Shown: positions 11,028-23,799 of the stretch, one piece after another
Position numbering within the stretch: position 1 is the stretch's first letter
Layout: every line of letters starts with the position of its first letter
Origin: Jacaranda mimosifolia
Taxonomy: Eukaryota; Streptophyta; Magnoliopsida; Lamiales; Bignoniaceae
DNA: 64,000 nucleotides
Assembly: GCA_018894105.1 (NCBI GenBank)
Contig: CM032117.1
Location: forward strand, 44,564,501-44,628,500
Direction of reading: 5' to 3'
Program-made: the position numbers and the translations under genes
Notes under the pieces: generated by a model
Told to the model about the DNA's origin: nothing
The model's input: only the letters and a program-made list of their open reading frames with translations
The model's database searches: none

Positions 11028-14000
11028 TGTCACACCCCTAAATTTATAATTAAAGTAAAATTTTAAAAATCAAAATTTTAATTTAAAAAAAAAAAATAGG
11101 GTTCAAAACATAAATAGAAAAGGATTTAATTGTAAGAAATTTGAAAGTTTTGGGGGTTAATTCATAATTAATTTTGGTCAACTGGGTCAATGTAGAGCAC
11201 TAATTAGTTTAAGGACTTAATAGAAAGTGGGAAACAGAATTCTAAGGCTAACATGAAAATTTAGAAACAACCTATATAAATAGCATTGCCTCCCAATTTT
11301 ATTAAATTCTCGCATGCAAACCCATCTTCCCTTTCCGGTGATTTTCCTCCCGTGATGGCGGCGACAATGAGGATGACGATAGCTCAAACTAAACCATCCA
11401 TCAGCGTCCTCTATTCACAACGAACACACCCACAGCTGGAACTCCCAAAATAAACTGGCAGAGCAATCAAAAATTGAGCCTGAAGAAGATGCACGGTAGA
11501 GGGTGGTGGTCGCAGCCGTTCCGGCGACCATTGGGGGCAACCAAGTTATGGATTTTGACGAGTTCAGCTCAAGGATCAAGATGGTGGCTTCAATTTCTAG
11601 TTCTAACCATCGGCAACAACTGAATTATGGAAAATAGGTAATGACGAAGTAGAAGATTCTCAACACAATTGACTGGCGAGATGGCAGTCAACTCCGAAAT
11701 TGATTAAGGGCTTTTGTTGGGCATGTGGAGATGAATTGATCGATAGGTCCAGCTTCTTGATTGGTAGGTCTAGCTTCTAGTTCCGGCCGCCACGCGAGAA
11801 CGCACGGTAGCGGTCCAGCGGCGGCGGTTCGGCGGCTTCCGGGCAGTTTCTTCGGGGCAACAAGCTAAACGCATACATGCTAATATTGGACTGTGAATTA
11901 GCTCTTAATTATGTTTAATTTGGTAAAATCTTGTTTGAATGGTTAAATATTTCTTGAATTGAATTGATTAAATCGCCGAGTTAGTTTCTAATGTAAATAT
12001 GATTTAATTGGACTGATCCACTGTCATAATTAAATATCTCCTAATTTGGTTCAGTTAAGATATTTAGTTGATTACTAATGTTAGTTTAAGTTAATTACAC
12101 TGAATTGTAATAATAGATCGAAATGATCAAGATAAGATTTATGATGTCGAGCCGAAATATTTGGATATATAAGTTATGTACAACACTACTAGGCCCGGAT
12201 CGAAATTAGAATATAATTATCATTAATTAAGCTAATCGGTGTAATTGATTAGGTTTAACTTTGGGTAACATTGCAAGGATTTACTATTAATGGAATGTGG
12301 TAAATTCTTACCATTTGGCTTAATTATTATACTTAAGTTTGGGCTATTAACTTAAGAGATAATCAATGGCTCGAAGCAAATAAATACTTCGTTAATACTA
12401 TAGTGATAGTAGCATGATGATTTTGTTAGAATAATTTTGATAATCAAAATATTTTAGCGTAAGTTACCATATACGAAATAGAGCGAGAACCTGGATTAGG
12501 TAGATATGCCTTGTAATTAGGAACACCTGATATTAGGACATAAATGATCTAATTATTTTTTAAAGGATACAATGTAAGTGTTTTGACATTTAAATATATT
12601 CTGTTGGAATAGGTGGGGAAAAGGAATTGGGATTTGTAGGGTAGTAAGACGAGGATAGCATTTTCTATGAGAATCAAGATGAGGGTGAGGGTTAAGCCTA
12701 TCTTTGTTCTGGGAAGTGAATGATTTTTGATGTCTGTATTCCTTGTGTTCATTTGTCGAATTGAATTGTATTCATTCTGGTGCCTATAACTCTTATTATA
12801 TTGTTTGTTATCGGGCCCGTATACCCTACAGCCTTGTCAGCTTCCCTTTTTTGTGTTGATATTTTAGGTCTTGCTGACCAATTCCATTTCATACTACTGG
12901 TTGAATCATTTGAATATTATTTATAAGGCCTTGCCGGCCAATGTTTTATTGATTGTATATTTTGATTTGTTCACATATATGTTTTTGATTGGTTACTTTG
13001 AAGTACATACTATCTACTGGCATTATGTTAAGTCACCTTGAGGACACTCTTGGGGGTTACCACCCAATGGGATGCCATGGATCAGGTTGGGCCCAGGACT
13101 AGGTTCGGAAAGACAACCAGGCATTATGGGCCAATGGTGACCGATTTTCCGGCTAATACCCACTTAAGATCCTGACTTGTAGATAGTTGGACATAGATGT
13201 TTGTGAATTGCGAGATCTGGCATGCAGCCGGTCATGCCACATGTCTACCGAGCTGAGTGGTTGGATACCGAGTTGAATGCTTGGTTAATGGACCGAGCTT
13301 GGTACTTGGGTATCGAGCTGAATGCTTGGGTAATGGAGTAATAAGGGAAATTTGCCATGTTATATTTGTACTCCATATTATTTTTTATGTTCTTTTTGGG
13401 GAGCAATAAGGATGGAATAGCCAACAGTTCAATAAATTTGGTATCGCAGCTGCTATGTTACATAATTACTTTATATAGTAAAATCTTGATTGTTCCATGT
13501 CTTGTTTCATTTGGATTCTTATTCCATTAATACATTAGTTACTACCTTTTTGATATCCTGGTTGATCGGTCATTTGTTTTGTAGTTGTTTCTATTATCAT
13601 GTAATATCTTGTTAGGTACACCCATTTTCACAAGTACGACTTATTCAAGCCCTATTTTGATAAAGTATCATTTTACAACTTCTGATTGTCTCAATTCTTC
13701 CTTTTACTTCACTTGATTATTTATCTGTTATGATAGGAATCCTTTTGTTAGTTTCTCTATTTCTTAATTCTTTACCAAATAGGATCTATTGAAAAGTTGG
13801 AGGCCTAACCTTGCTCAAGGAAGATGTGGATAGATTTATAGTTAGTACTACATGTTTATGCATTTATGAACATTGGAAGATGTAATTGAAGTTACAGTGT
13901 GACATCTACCTCTCCAGGCTGTTAAGACTTTAGCACCAGTAGTGTTGTGAATTCTATTTTTAGTAGTGCCATTCCAGTTAGTATCGCTTTTGTAAGCAGG

Positions 14001-14103
14001 TAGTCTATGATATCTATGTATCAGACTTGTCATGATGCCACAAGGACGTCGAGTTTGGTTTCAACCACTTGATGTGAGTTTTATGTGAATGTAAGCTTAT
14101 AGT
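11028..14103 (+). mobile_element. Tekay-like gypsy LTR, 3' end missing
   Basis: It starts TGTCACACCC, typical of Tekay/Del chromovirus LTRs, and parallels the solo LTR at 14631: 'gattgtaagaatttgaaagtttt' appears early, then a TATA-like 'cctatataaata' at about 11270, then GC-richer leader sequence. A run of 'tgcttgggtaatgg/tacttgggtatcgagctg' motifs lies at 13250-13340. A CACTA terminus interrupts it at 14104, and the expected last 200 or so bases with a ...GCGTTACA-type end were not found downstream. Solo or full-length origin cannot be judged. Confidence 0.65.
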
Positions 14104-14630
14104 CACTACAACAAATTGCACTTTATGTAACAAATAATTTGGTAACGAAGTGAAAATTCATTATAATTCATAATTAATTGTAACAAAATATTTGTTTTTG
14201 TTACCAAAAGGTTCATCTTAGACAACCAAGAAAAACTCTTGTTACCTTTAACTAACATTTGTTACTGAAAATGATTGTTCTTCTGTAACTAAACATCAAT
14301 TAGTTACTAAACATGAAATATTGTTACAAATAATATTTTCTGCCAATTGCGATACTTATTTGTAACAAAAATTCATACTTTTTGTAACATTAAGAAACTC
14401 GTTACAAATAAAATATATGTAACAAATATTTTTGTTAGTAAAGTTAAATTTACCTCCCCCAAAAAGTTCTTCCCGCCAATGTTTTGTGGTATTAAGTTGG
14501 TAAGTAATGCTTTCATTACTAATTTTAAATAATAATTAAATAAAATTCTTAACATTAATTATTGTTTCCCTTCAAAAAGTTTTTCACTCCTAAATTTGGT
14601 TCAAATTTTATTATGCAGGAATAATGATTT
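14104..14630 (+). mobile_element. CACTA transposon left terminus
   Basis: CACTACAACAAATTGC at 14104 is a classic En/Spm terminus, preceded by AGT (14101-14103), a possible 3 bp target duplication. About 13 copies of GTAACAAA or its complement follow between 14127 and 14420, a subterminal array. 'cccgccaatg' near 14474 also suits such ends. The element is interrupted at 14631 by a solo LTR. No matching right terminus was found in the window, so its length and content are unknown. Confidence 0.7.
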
Positions 14631-17600
14631 TGTAACACCCTTGAGATTCAGTATTTTGAAAAATAAGAATTTAGAAATCAAGATATCGATTGGTTGGATT
14701 TTAGGGCTTGAAAAAAAATGAGAAGGACCTGATTGTAAGAATTTGAAAGTTTTGGAGGATAAATTTGCAATTTTTAGGAACTTGATTAGATCACATTCTA
14801 AAGCTTTTGGGGTTGTATGGTAAATAATTTAGGTCAAAGGGTCTAATCTTATGCACTAACTATTTCTTGGGGTTTAATTGAAGAAAGGCTAACTCGGATG
14901 GACTTAATTGAATTAGTTTATAACTTTCAGGGGTCAATTTAAAATTTTAAACTCTAGCCCCTATAAATATCCTATTTTTGTATTTTTAATCCCATTTCAT
15001 TTCTCCTTCTTCATTGCGACCACATCTCCTGATTCTTTGGCGATTTATCCGGCCATGGCTTTTCTTCCATATTCACTCCAATTATCTTTTTCTCCCCTTC
15101 ACCAACATCATGTTGATATACCGTACAAGCCATTTTGCTGATGGGACCATTGAATTTTTGAAATTGGAAACTCGACATGGAGGAAGTTGACGAACGATGG
15201 TGGAGTAAGGGCTGAACTCGGTTTCTAGGCACTACTCCTAGTGGCTTTAAGCTTGGGGAAGGTTTTGACACCCTTACCTGGAAGTTCGACACAGCAGCAG
15301 TGGCATAAACAAGAATAATAGAGGTGGTGGCGTGAGGTGGAGCTGAGGCTTCAAAGCTTCAATTGAAGGTCTTTATGACGGCGAAACTCAAAATTGATTA
15401 TGGCATTTGGTTCAGGAAGTTGAAACGCAGCTGTTGGTGGTAGTCTTGAGATTTTCTAGTGGCGGCGGCGGCAATCTAAGGATAGTTTCCTCCTTTCATC
15501 ACGGTGGTCAAAGTGGTGCTTTCAGTTCGTGATTCCAGGGCCTTGATAATCGAATCATAGGTAGAGGGGATTGGAATAGAATATGCTTATATCTATACAT
15601 ATATTGTATTGTTAATTTCATAAACCTTGTATTATGCGAAGGATGATATATTAATATATGATTGATATATATCCCCATGCATGGATTTTGATATAGCTTA
15701 GTGGGCTCAAATCTATATTATTATGTGATAGGTTTGGGATTAATTGAGTAAATTGGAAGAGAAAATTCTAATTTTGTGAATTTGGAACCTAAGGATAAAA
15801 TTGGGATTATTAAGGTAATTGGACCATTTATTTTGATTTAGGATACCGATGTAAGGCTAAATACGTAATGAAGACTTGTTTTGTTTTGTTACTAGAATTG
15901 ATATGAAAATCAGGATTATTTTGGCAACAATAATTTTATTAGCTATTTTGGGCCGATAGTACTATTTAAGCTTTGAAACTACTATATTAATTGAGTAAGT
16001 AGTGATTTTAGGCTATTAATGACAAGATTGTAATTATTGGAGATTAATAAGAATTTTAATTTTGGATTTATTCTTATGGTTAGGTGACGAGGAAGTGGCT
16101 CCAGCGGACCAATAGATTATCAATTGTAGTTGCAGTTTTCTGAGACTATGGAGGTGAGGGTCTAACCTCCTGGGTGTTTATTTTTGTATGCTATGTGAGG
16201 GTCTGCTATTATGGCCTTGTTATCTCTATCTGTTCTTGTGGAATGACCCCTATGTGGGTTCAACTTGATTGTACTGAACTGCTATTGATTAATTGAAATC
16301 GCACTCGTTTGAGTACTTGTTCTTGATATTGGATTGTTCTTGCTCGTGTGTTCAATTGTTATTCGTTACCTGATATGTGCGACCCTATGGGAGCTAATTC
16401 TTGATCGTATTCTGATATGACTTGTTCTTATCTGTTCTGTGCCTAGAACATCTCGTCTGTTATCTGTCCATTTTGTTACCTGATTGTTTGTTATATGTTC
16501 ATTCAGATATTGTACTTGTTTTTGATCGGTGGTTGTTATTGATTGTTATTTGTTATATGCACGGTGATATGTTAGCGGTACGTTAGGGGCTTTTCCCTGA
16601 GTATCAGCGATACCACTAGGGGCATTTCTTTAGGTATCACCAATATGTTTGGGCCGAGTGCCAATCCCAACAGAATGCTTGGATATACTTATACATGTTA
16701 GCAGTATGTTAGGGGCATTTACCTAAGTATTGACGATATCGCTAGGGGCGTGTCCCTGGGTATCAGTAGTGAGTCAAAAGCTTTTCTCTAAGCGTCTGCA
16801 CCCGACGATGAGTCAGGGGCGTTTCCCTAAGCATCTGCAACCTATTGGATACCAGCATGTCATGCTTTGGTAAAAGTACTTGTTTGACTGGTATAAGGAG
16901 AATTCGATATGCATGCTTCGTTCTGACTTGTTGGACCGCATATGATTTGGGCTTCTTAGTTTTAACTGTACCCGATTCTTTGTGTCCTGTTCATGGAGCA
17001 ATAAGGACGATGTAACTTCCTGATTTAAGTCAGGCTATTGTTCGTGCTGATCTAGCCGTCTGCATTTCCTCTCGAACTATGATCGGTTGAGATGCTCTAT
17101 TCCTCCTGACCAGAATCGATTGAGATGATATCGGGCCTTTCGAGCCAACAGTCACAACCCCAAGCTATTATCCACTGGAACTCTTGAATCCATTGATGCT
17201 TGTTTATTGACTTGTAATTGTCTATTTCTTGATACATTCCCGTACTGTACGTTATTTGACGATCTGTTAGGTTGATTTTTCCTCGATAGATCCCCATTTG
17301 TTGTTCTCATGTTTATCCCTCACTAAGTTTTTAGACTTACCCCCATATTCCTTTGACTTTCTCAGACAGGTTTAAGTGAAGGATATGGACTCCTGATTTG
17401 GGCTGGAGAAATACTTTTGTAATGGGCTAGGTGCATGTGTATGTTATTGAGCTCTCTTGAATGTTAACTTTGGTTTTGAGACGATGTGATATGTCAAGAC
17501 TAATGTGGAGGACTTCATGTCTGTACATGTTATGTTAGATATAAGAAGTTGAACCATGGAATGTCTTTAAGTGCTTGTTGTGATAATTAAGTTTGAAAAT

Positions 17601-17721
17601 TTCGCTACTTTTTATAACTTAAGTTGAAATGTTTTGGGCCTATTACTTATTTATGGATTAAGATTTAAGTCTAAATTGAGTGGTGCCTCAGCTAAGGGCG
17701 ATCCTGAATGAGGGCGTTACT
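14631..17721 (+). mobile_element. Solo LTR of a Tekay-like gypsy element
   Basis: The 3,091 bp LTR runs from TGTAACACCC to GGGCGTTACT, flanked by the 5 bp duplication GATTT (14626-14630 and 17722-17726). No internal region, primer site or second LTR is present, which is the outcome of recombination between two LTRs. A TATA-like 'cctataaatatcc' lies at about 14961, where the promoter of such LTRs is expected. The final base is T rather than A, one change from the usual CA end. Reading frames inside (15011-15292, 17097-17297, minus strand) are chance. Confidence 0.85.
16585..16850 (+). repeat. Short imperfect repeats in the solo LTR
   Basis: Five copies of a motif 'ggggcatttccctaagtatc' (variants at about 16587, 16619, 16711, 16745 and 16817) occur at irregular 30-90 bp spacing, partly with 'agcgatatcrctag' between them. 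They lie in the 3' third of the LTR. The role is unknown. Confidence 0.7.
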
Positions 17722-17726
17722 GATTT

Positions 17727-19410
17727 TCTTTGAAAATAAATTGAGCTTCCCATAACATATGAATAAAACTTGAAAACATATATAAATTAAAGAAAAACCA
17801 TTAGAGTTTGACTTTATGTTTTGAATTGGGCTTTATTTATCTAAATTAAATAAAGAATGTTTAATTGGGCTTACTTTATGCAAATAATAAATAAATAAAA
17901 ACAATTAAGAGTTGATCAATTGAACATTACATCTTGCTTTTAATAATTGGCTTAAAGAAATTTTTAGTTAATTGGTAACTTGAGCTTCACGTTATTGAAA
18001 ATAATTAGTGAATTGAGCTTGAGCAAGTTGTTTTAAGAATTCGTTTTCACTAAATTTTTTGTTAATTGATGAATAGAGCTTCTTTTAAGTTGGGCTTTAA
18101 ATTAATCTAAAATTTTAATTAATTAGGCTTCATTAATATATTTGTAAGAATTGAGGTTCGTCATTTTTCCAGTGAGTTGATGAAGTGGTCTTTGTTAAAA
18201 TTTGGGGGCTCTTTCATACTAATTAATAGAATAATGTAATCGGGTTTCACTAACTTATTTTAAAAAGTTGAACTTCACCAATTCAACTCAATTAGTGTAT
18301 CGGGCTTTGTTAAAGAATTAGGCAATGCTAAGGCTGTCATGATTCGATTTTAATTCGAATTCGATTCGAATTTTAGGATTTTTATCCAATAAAAATATTT
18401 GATGGATTAGATCCAATTATAAATATCCGTAACTTGAGATAAATGGATCGGATACAAAATTAAGTAATCTAATCCGTTAAAAATTCAAATCCGAACTTTA
18501 ATAATTTTTTATTAAATTAATACTCTTTTAGATAATATTAATTAATATTTTAAAATAAAATCTATATATTATGTTGATATAATATCTACATTAACGTCTA
18601 TATTATGCTATTAATATTGAGTCTTTAGCCTAAAAAATAAAAATAATACTAATAAAATGTCAAATATAATAATATATAAAAGTTCATATCTGCATTAATA
18701 TACTGTGAAATAGGAATTTAGTATTCAAAAATTTAACTTTTGAACTAATACATAATTAAAAATTATTAAAAATTCAAATATGACGTAAACTTAATTTATA
18801 AATATAATATTTTTATACAATCCAAAAGAAAAAATAAAAAAATATTAAATCAAGTTGGATTTTTTTATCGAATTTCATATATCCATCTGATTCATATATG
18901 GTATTGACTAACGAAGATCCTATATAATATTGGATTGGATTCAGATATGAATTTTGATAATCGAATTCAAATTTGAAGATGGCTAATTCGATCAAAATCT
19001 GACCCATTGACAGCTCTAGGCAATACATTATTTAAAGAATAATTGCTATGAATTGATGAAGTGAGCCTTGTTTAAAAATTGGACTCTGCATTAATTTAAT
19101 GAATGATCTAATTGTGCTTTTCCACTTATTTTCAAATATCGCACTTCACAACTTACAATAAATTAGCAAAGTGGGTTTTGTTTAAAAGTTGGATTTCACA
19201 TTAATTCAAAGAATAATCTAATTAGGCTTTATCAACTTATTTTTAAGAATTAGGCTTTACCAAGTTTCTATTGCATTGATAAAGTGGGCTTTATTTAAAA
19301 ATTAGACTTCTTTAAGAATCGGGCATCATATTAATTTAAAGATTAATCTCAGTGAACTTCACCAACTTATTTTTAAGAATGGCGCTTCACTAATTTTATG
19401 TGAATTTTTT
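17727..19410 (+). repeat. Diverged tandem array of about 111 bp units
   Basis: Units contain 'gatgaagtgggctttgttta', then 'ttggacttcacattaattta', then 'ctaattaggcttcaccaact' and 'tatttttaagaattgggc'. Unit starts at about 19051, 19161 and 19273 give a period near 111 bp. Further, more decayed units lie at 17740-18320. A hAT MITE splits the array at 18329-19018. It begins right after the target duplication of the solo LTR, so it may be internal sequence of the CACTA element cut by that LTR. Confidence 0.65.
18329..19018. mobile_element. hAT-type MITE (690 bp)
   Basis: Flanking 8-mers GGCAATGC (18321-18328) and GGCAATAC (19019-19026) match at 7 of 8. The left end TAAGGCTGTCATGATTCG and the reversed right end TAGAGCTGTCAATGGGTC form an imperfect inverted repeat of the TAGAGCTGTCAA type common in plant hAT MITEs. 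The interior is AT-rich with 'attcgaattcgattcgaa' palindromes near the left end. No transposase is encoded. Confidence 0.75.
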
Positions 19411-20747
19411 ATTTTTAAGTAACAATAAAATTTGGTTTTCTCCAAAATTTTTGAAAAGATACTAGTTTTTTTGCTAAATAAATTTACTTAACAATGAATT
19501 TCCTTTTTGCTAGAAATTTCTAACAACCAAAATTTGAATTCACACAAATAATAACCATTAATTACCTCTAAATTTTAGCTTCTCCATCCATTTGCATATA
19601 AATAATTGCAAAATTTATTTCCTTTATCTTATGTAATAAAATGAATTGGGATGTATGAATTTGGGGGGTTAAGAGTTTAACTGTTTCCTTTTTATAGTTT
19701 ATTCTGACATTGCGTTTTCACTAAAAAATTTTAGAAATGCTCTTTATGAATTTTAATTTTTTTTATTTTTATGTATAATTAATTTGATTTTAAAATTAAA
19801 ATATTCCATACTAAATTTATATAATATCAAATTTCAAGAAATAATTTTCATTTATTGTAATTTATTAAATTAAAACATCATTCATTTGATATTTCTAATT
19901 AAGAACCTACATGATCATTGATATTGCTTAATACTTTCTATTATCACAATTATCTGGTTAAGTAGATGTTTATAAGTTATAATTATATATATATATATAT
20001 TCATTGGTATTGATTATGTATTTGTTCAAAATTTCCTATTCTCAATTGGCCCAATTTATTATGGAATTGGTTGACTTGAGTAACTATTAATATAGCTAGA
20101 AATTTTGAACTTTTTTAATACTAACAACTTTGCATAATAAACTGAGTAATATAATTATAAATTTGATAAAATTATTTATCCCCTATTTTGATTGAATGAT
20201 AAAATATTTTTTACTTCATCTCCATTAAAATTTTTCTCATCAAAGGGATTTTATAAAGATATTTTAAAAAAAAATTGTATAATATGTATTTACTATTTAT
20301 GTTTTTATGACACTAAAGTGACTCATAATTTTTAAAAAATATTAGCATAAAGAAAAGAATAAATAATTGCATTTGTATTATGAAAATTCAAAACTTTTTC
20401 CCAAACACACACGCAGGCCTTTTCTCTTCCTCTCCCACAGCGAAAAAACATTCACTAAATCCATAACAATCAAAAAAGAAAATGAAAAATAGCCCAAATC
20501 CCTAACCCCTGTTGTTAGAAAATTCTCCCTAGCCTTCTGTCACCGGAGAATTGTCCCTGTTGTTGGACAATTGATGCAGTGCTTCCAACAAAAGAAATTT
20601 AATGCCTACTAGTATTCCCTCATTCTTGCACACAATGAATATCTATATTTCTCTGCAACCCCAAAGTGGTGATGTTCTCTCTCGCCCAAACCAATTAGTA
20701 CTTTTTTGCTCTCTGGTCTGCGCGCACACACGCACAAACAGAAAGTT
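19411..20747. other. Unassigned AT-rich sequence
   Basis: No domain or terminus was recognised. A slightly less AT-rich part at 20400-20700 carries pyrimidine-rich and CA-rich tracts. The 82-codon frame starting at 20602 runs into the adjacent LTR and is not convincing. Confidence 0.45.
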
Positions 20748-20752
20748 ATATG

Positions 20753-23700
20753 TGTCACATCCCAAAATCAAACCATATAATTTAGTCTCCAGGCATGATA
20801 CTCAATCCCAAACAAACAGTATTATCTATCCAAATCATAATCTTAAATAAAAAAAAAACTCCAACATTCGAAATAATCCAAATAACTCTAGCAATAGAGA
20901 AACTCAAAACGCCCAATATTCTTCTCTCAACTAGAAGATCATTAAAGGAGAAAAACTAATTTGCCGACACGGCAATACAACTAAAGCTATTGCAAAGTCC
21001 TCATTACAAAAGAAAACATTAAATTCCAATTCTCGTAAGAAGCAGATTCAACATCCTCATTAGGGCTAGGATCTATGTCTGCCAGAAAAAAGTTAAAAAA
21101 AGAAAATAGGTGTGAGTAAAAGAGTCAGTGAGTGCCAAGTATGTGCAATGTGAGTTCATGAATTAAAATTATCTGTAGAGTGAAAACATTCGAGGATTTG
21201 TACAGTGGAAATATTCGAGAAATTTTATAGTGAAAATATTTGGGAAGAATATAGGCGGAAATTATTAAAAAATCAAGCAATAATGAATCAAGAATTTTAG
21301 AAACAGTCAAGCAGTAACGAGTCAAGAGTTTTATAAACAGTCGAGCAGTAATGAGTCAAGAATTTTATAAATAGTCACGCAGTGACAAGTCAAGAGTTTA
21401 ATAAATGGTTTTCTAGACTAACAACTTAAATGCGATGATCAAACAGTATTTGCTGTAATCAGTCAACCTTATGATTCCCACCATGACAATCCCTTATCGC
21501 TCCGGACAAGGTGCGACCTTACCAAAACATTGCCTGAGCGTCCTCGGGAATTCCTACAACCCACCTCAGCCACAAGCAGCTTCTGTTGTGTGCTGGGGGG
21601 ATTAGGCCATGGGGGCTTGGGGTTCAACCGGCAAGCCTGCTGCTGCCCACTGAAGTCCCTCGCACACCCAGACCAAGTTGAATCCAACTAACAGTAACAG
21701 TAGCAGTAGCAATAGCAGTAATCAGTTGATCTTCGAATTTAATTGCTAGTCTAGAAGCATTAAAAAGTCACAAAAGCATAGGTTTTCTTTTATCTAGAAA
21801 TAAAACAAGAAAAAAAATATTTCTTTTTGTGCGCAGTGAAATACATATATGGTGCAGTGCATATTGAAACGAAGTTTCAGCATGCATTACTATACATATA
21901 TCTTTCTGGATTTTGAAAAATAATAATATATAATAGTTATAGGTTTAGGCATCCGCTTTCAAAATTGGTCCTAGATGTCAATCTTATCTCAGAGTCACTC
22001 AGGATTAGTAGTTGAACACCTGATTCATTTAAGAAATATATCAATCACTAATGTAGATGACTAGTGAGACGAAATTTACTCAAAACTAGCTTTATGGGTG
22101 CACTAAGCCCACGTTCCTTAAGACTTATACTTCTAATTAACATATACGTACATACATATCTATAGTCTCTCTTAATCAAACTTGCACCATGACACAACTA
22201 AAATCAAATAATAGCTATACTAAATAATATCCACATTATTCCCGAATTTGGTCCTAAATGAGTTGAAGATTAATTGCTTATTTTCAACCTATTTAGAAAA
22301 TTGAACTAATCTAAAACTTAATAAGAGTAGTAAGCATACAATAATCATTCTCATACACTAATCCCATTCAAACTATTTAGCATGATACCTAATGATAGAA
22401 AATTGCAATATGTAAACAATGATTTGTATGCCTTAATCCTATAGTTGCCAAAATGAGTATCAAGATCCTTCCTTATATTTAAACTATTGGCTGCACATTA
22501 CAAGAAACATTGAACAATTTCTAATGTTTCCATCAATATAAACAAAGGCCCCCACCATTATCAATTCTAGCAAGGGCCCATGTGGACAATTCTATCCATG
22601 AAATGTGATATCTTTATGTGAAACATTCATGAAGGCAACGAAGAATTCTCAGAGCAATCTTATATGTAAGGAAAGAAAAAAGAAAACAAAAGCTTGCTAA
22701 CCACAACCTTCAATGGAAATCACGTGTAGTACCTTGGCTCTTATCTTTCAACTTATCCTTATTCTCACTCTTCCCACAAACTTAATTGAATTCTTGAGCA
22801 ATTCAGGAACCAAGCAATCCACACAAGGCCTAAACCTTCCAACCCAACACCTATATAACGCCAAGGAGCGCAATAAGAGTAAATGGGATAAGTAGCATGG
22901 GCGACGATCCCCTGCGCGTGGTCCTTGTGAGCGTGGGTGAGGGAATGGTGCCTCTTCCTTTTGGAACACAGCGTCCACGTATCCACTAAAAACGGCAGCC
23001 CGTTCGGCATCTCAATTGGCATCTTCAATTCTCTCTCCTATCTCTCCCTCTGCAACTGTGTGTTGTTGGTGTGCTCGCAGATGAGAATGAGGAATAAGAT
23101 TTGAATGCAAATTCGGAGATGAAATTATGAAATGATGGTTTTGGATTCAGTGTAAGGTGGGAAAATTTTGATGAGTGGCTGAGGGCGGAGTGGGGTTTGA
23201 TCGGAGACGTTGGAAGTGGGGGAGAAAATTGTGGAAGAAAAAACTTTAATCATTTGCTATATTATTAATTGAATTAAAGTTTGGGAATTCCAGATTTCTT
23301 GCTTGGCCCGTGCCCACACGACGGCTTTGTCCCCATTTTTTTTTTTTTTTTGTGAGACTAGAGTTTTGAATTATAGGGACTATTTGTATAGGAGAAGTGT
23401 TATACTTCAACTAGAACTTTAGTTATCTATCTTCTAGGACTAGAATAATCCTACAATAATTTTAATTTTTTTTTTTATTAATGCCTAATGTCTCAATTGT
23501 TAATGACCAGGGTAATCGTATAATATTAAATTATTAATTCCAATAAAATTACCATCCATTCTTCTAAAATTTGGAATGTTTTATATATATGCATACATAT
23601 GAACCATTTGCTCAAGAGATAATTATTGCTCGATTTTATATATATATAAATAACACTTAAAAGTAAAAATAAAATAAGATAAAATAATTAATTAAATATG

Positions 23701-23794
23701 AAATAATTTCTAAAGTATTACATTTTTTTTATAAATAAAATAAAATAAAACAAAGTAATCGATTAAATTCGAAATACAATTGTGGGGCATTACA
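20753..23794 (-). mobile_element. Solo LTR of a chromovirus related to elements X and Z
   Basis: On the minus strand it starts TGTAATGCCCC (23794) and ends GGGATGTGACA (20753). It is flanked by a perfect 5 bp duplication ATATG (20748-20752 and 23795-23799). The reverse complement of 21470-21690 matches the GC-rich block of the X LTRs (43440-43660, 48440-48670) closely, so it belongs to the same clade, while the 5' half is more diverged. A TATA-like 'gttatatagg' lies at about 22852-22861 (minus). Its length of 3,042 bp equals that of the X 3' LTR, which I take as coincidence. No internal sequence remains. Confidence 0.85.
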
Positions 23795-23799
23795 ATATG

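Noticed and set aside
15011..15292. 93-codon frame on the minus strand
   Set aside because: It lies within the solo LTR in its GC-richer leader and has no family resemblance.
21469..21687. 72-codon frame (minus) shared with 48440-48658 (plus)
   Set aside because: It is the GC-rich block of chromovirus LTRs. It starts at TTG, not ATG, and a stop breaks it in the third copy. I treat it as noncoding LTR sequence.
22713..23028. Overlapping frames of 60-87 codons on both strands
   Set aside because: They lie in the leader part of the solo LTR, have no recognisable domain, and overlap each other on both strands.
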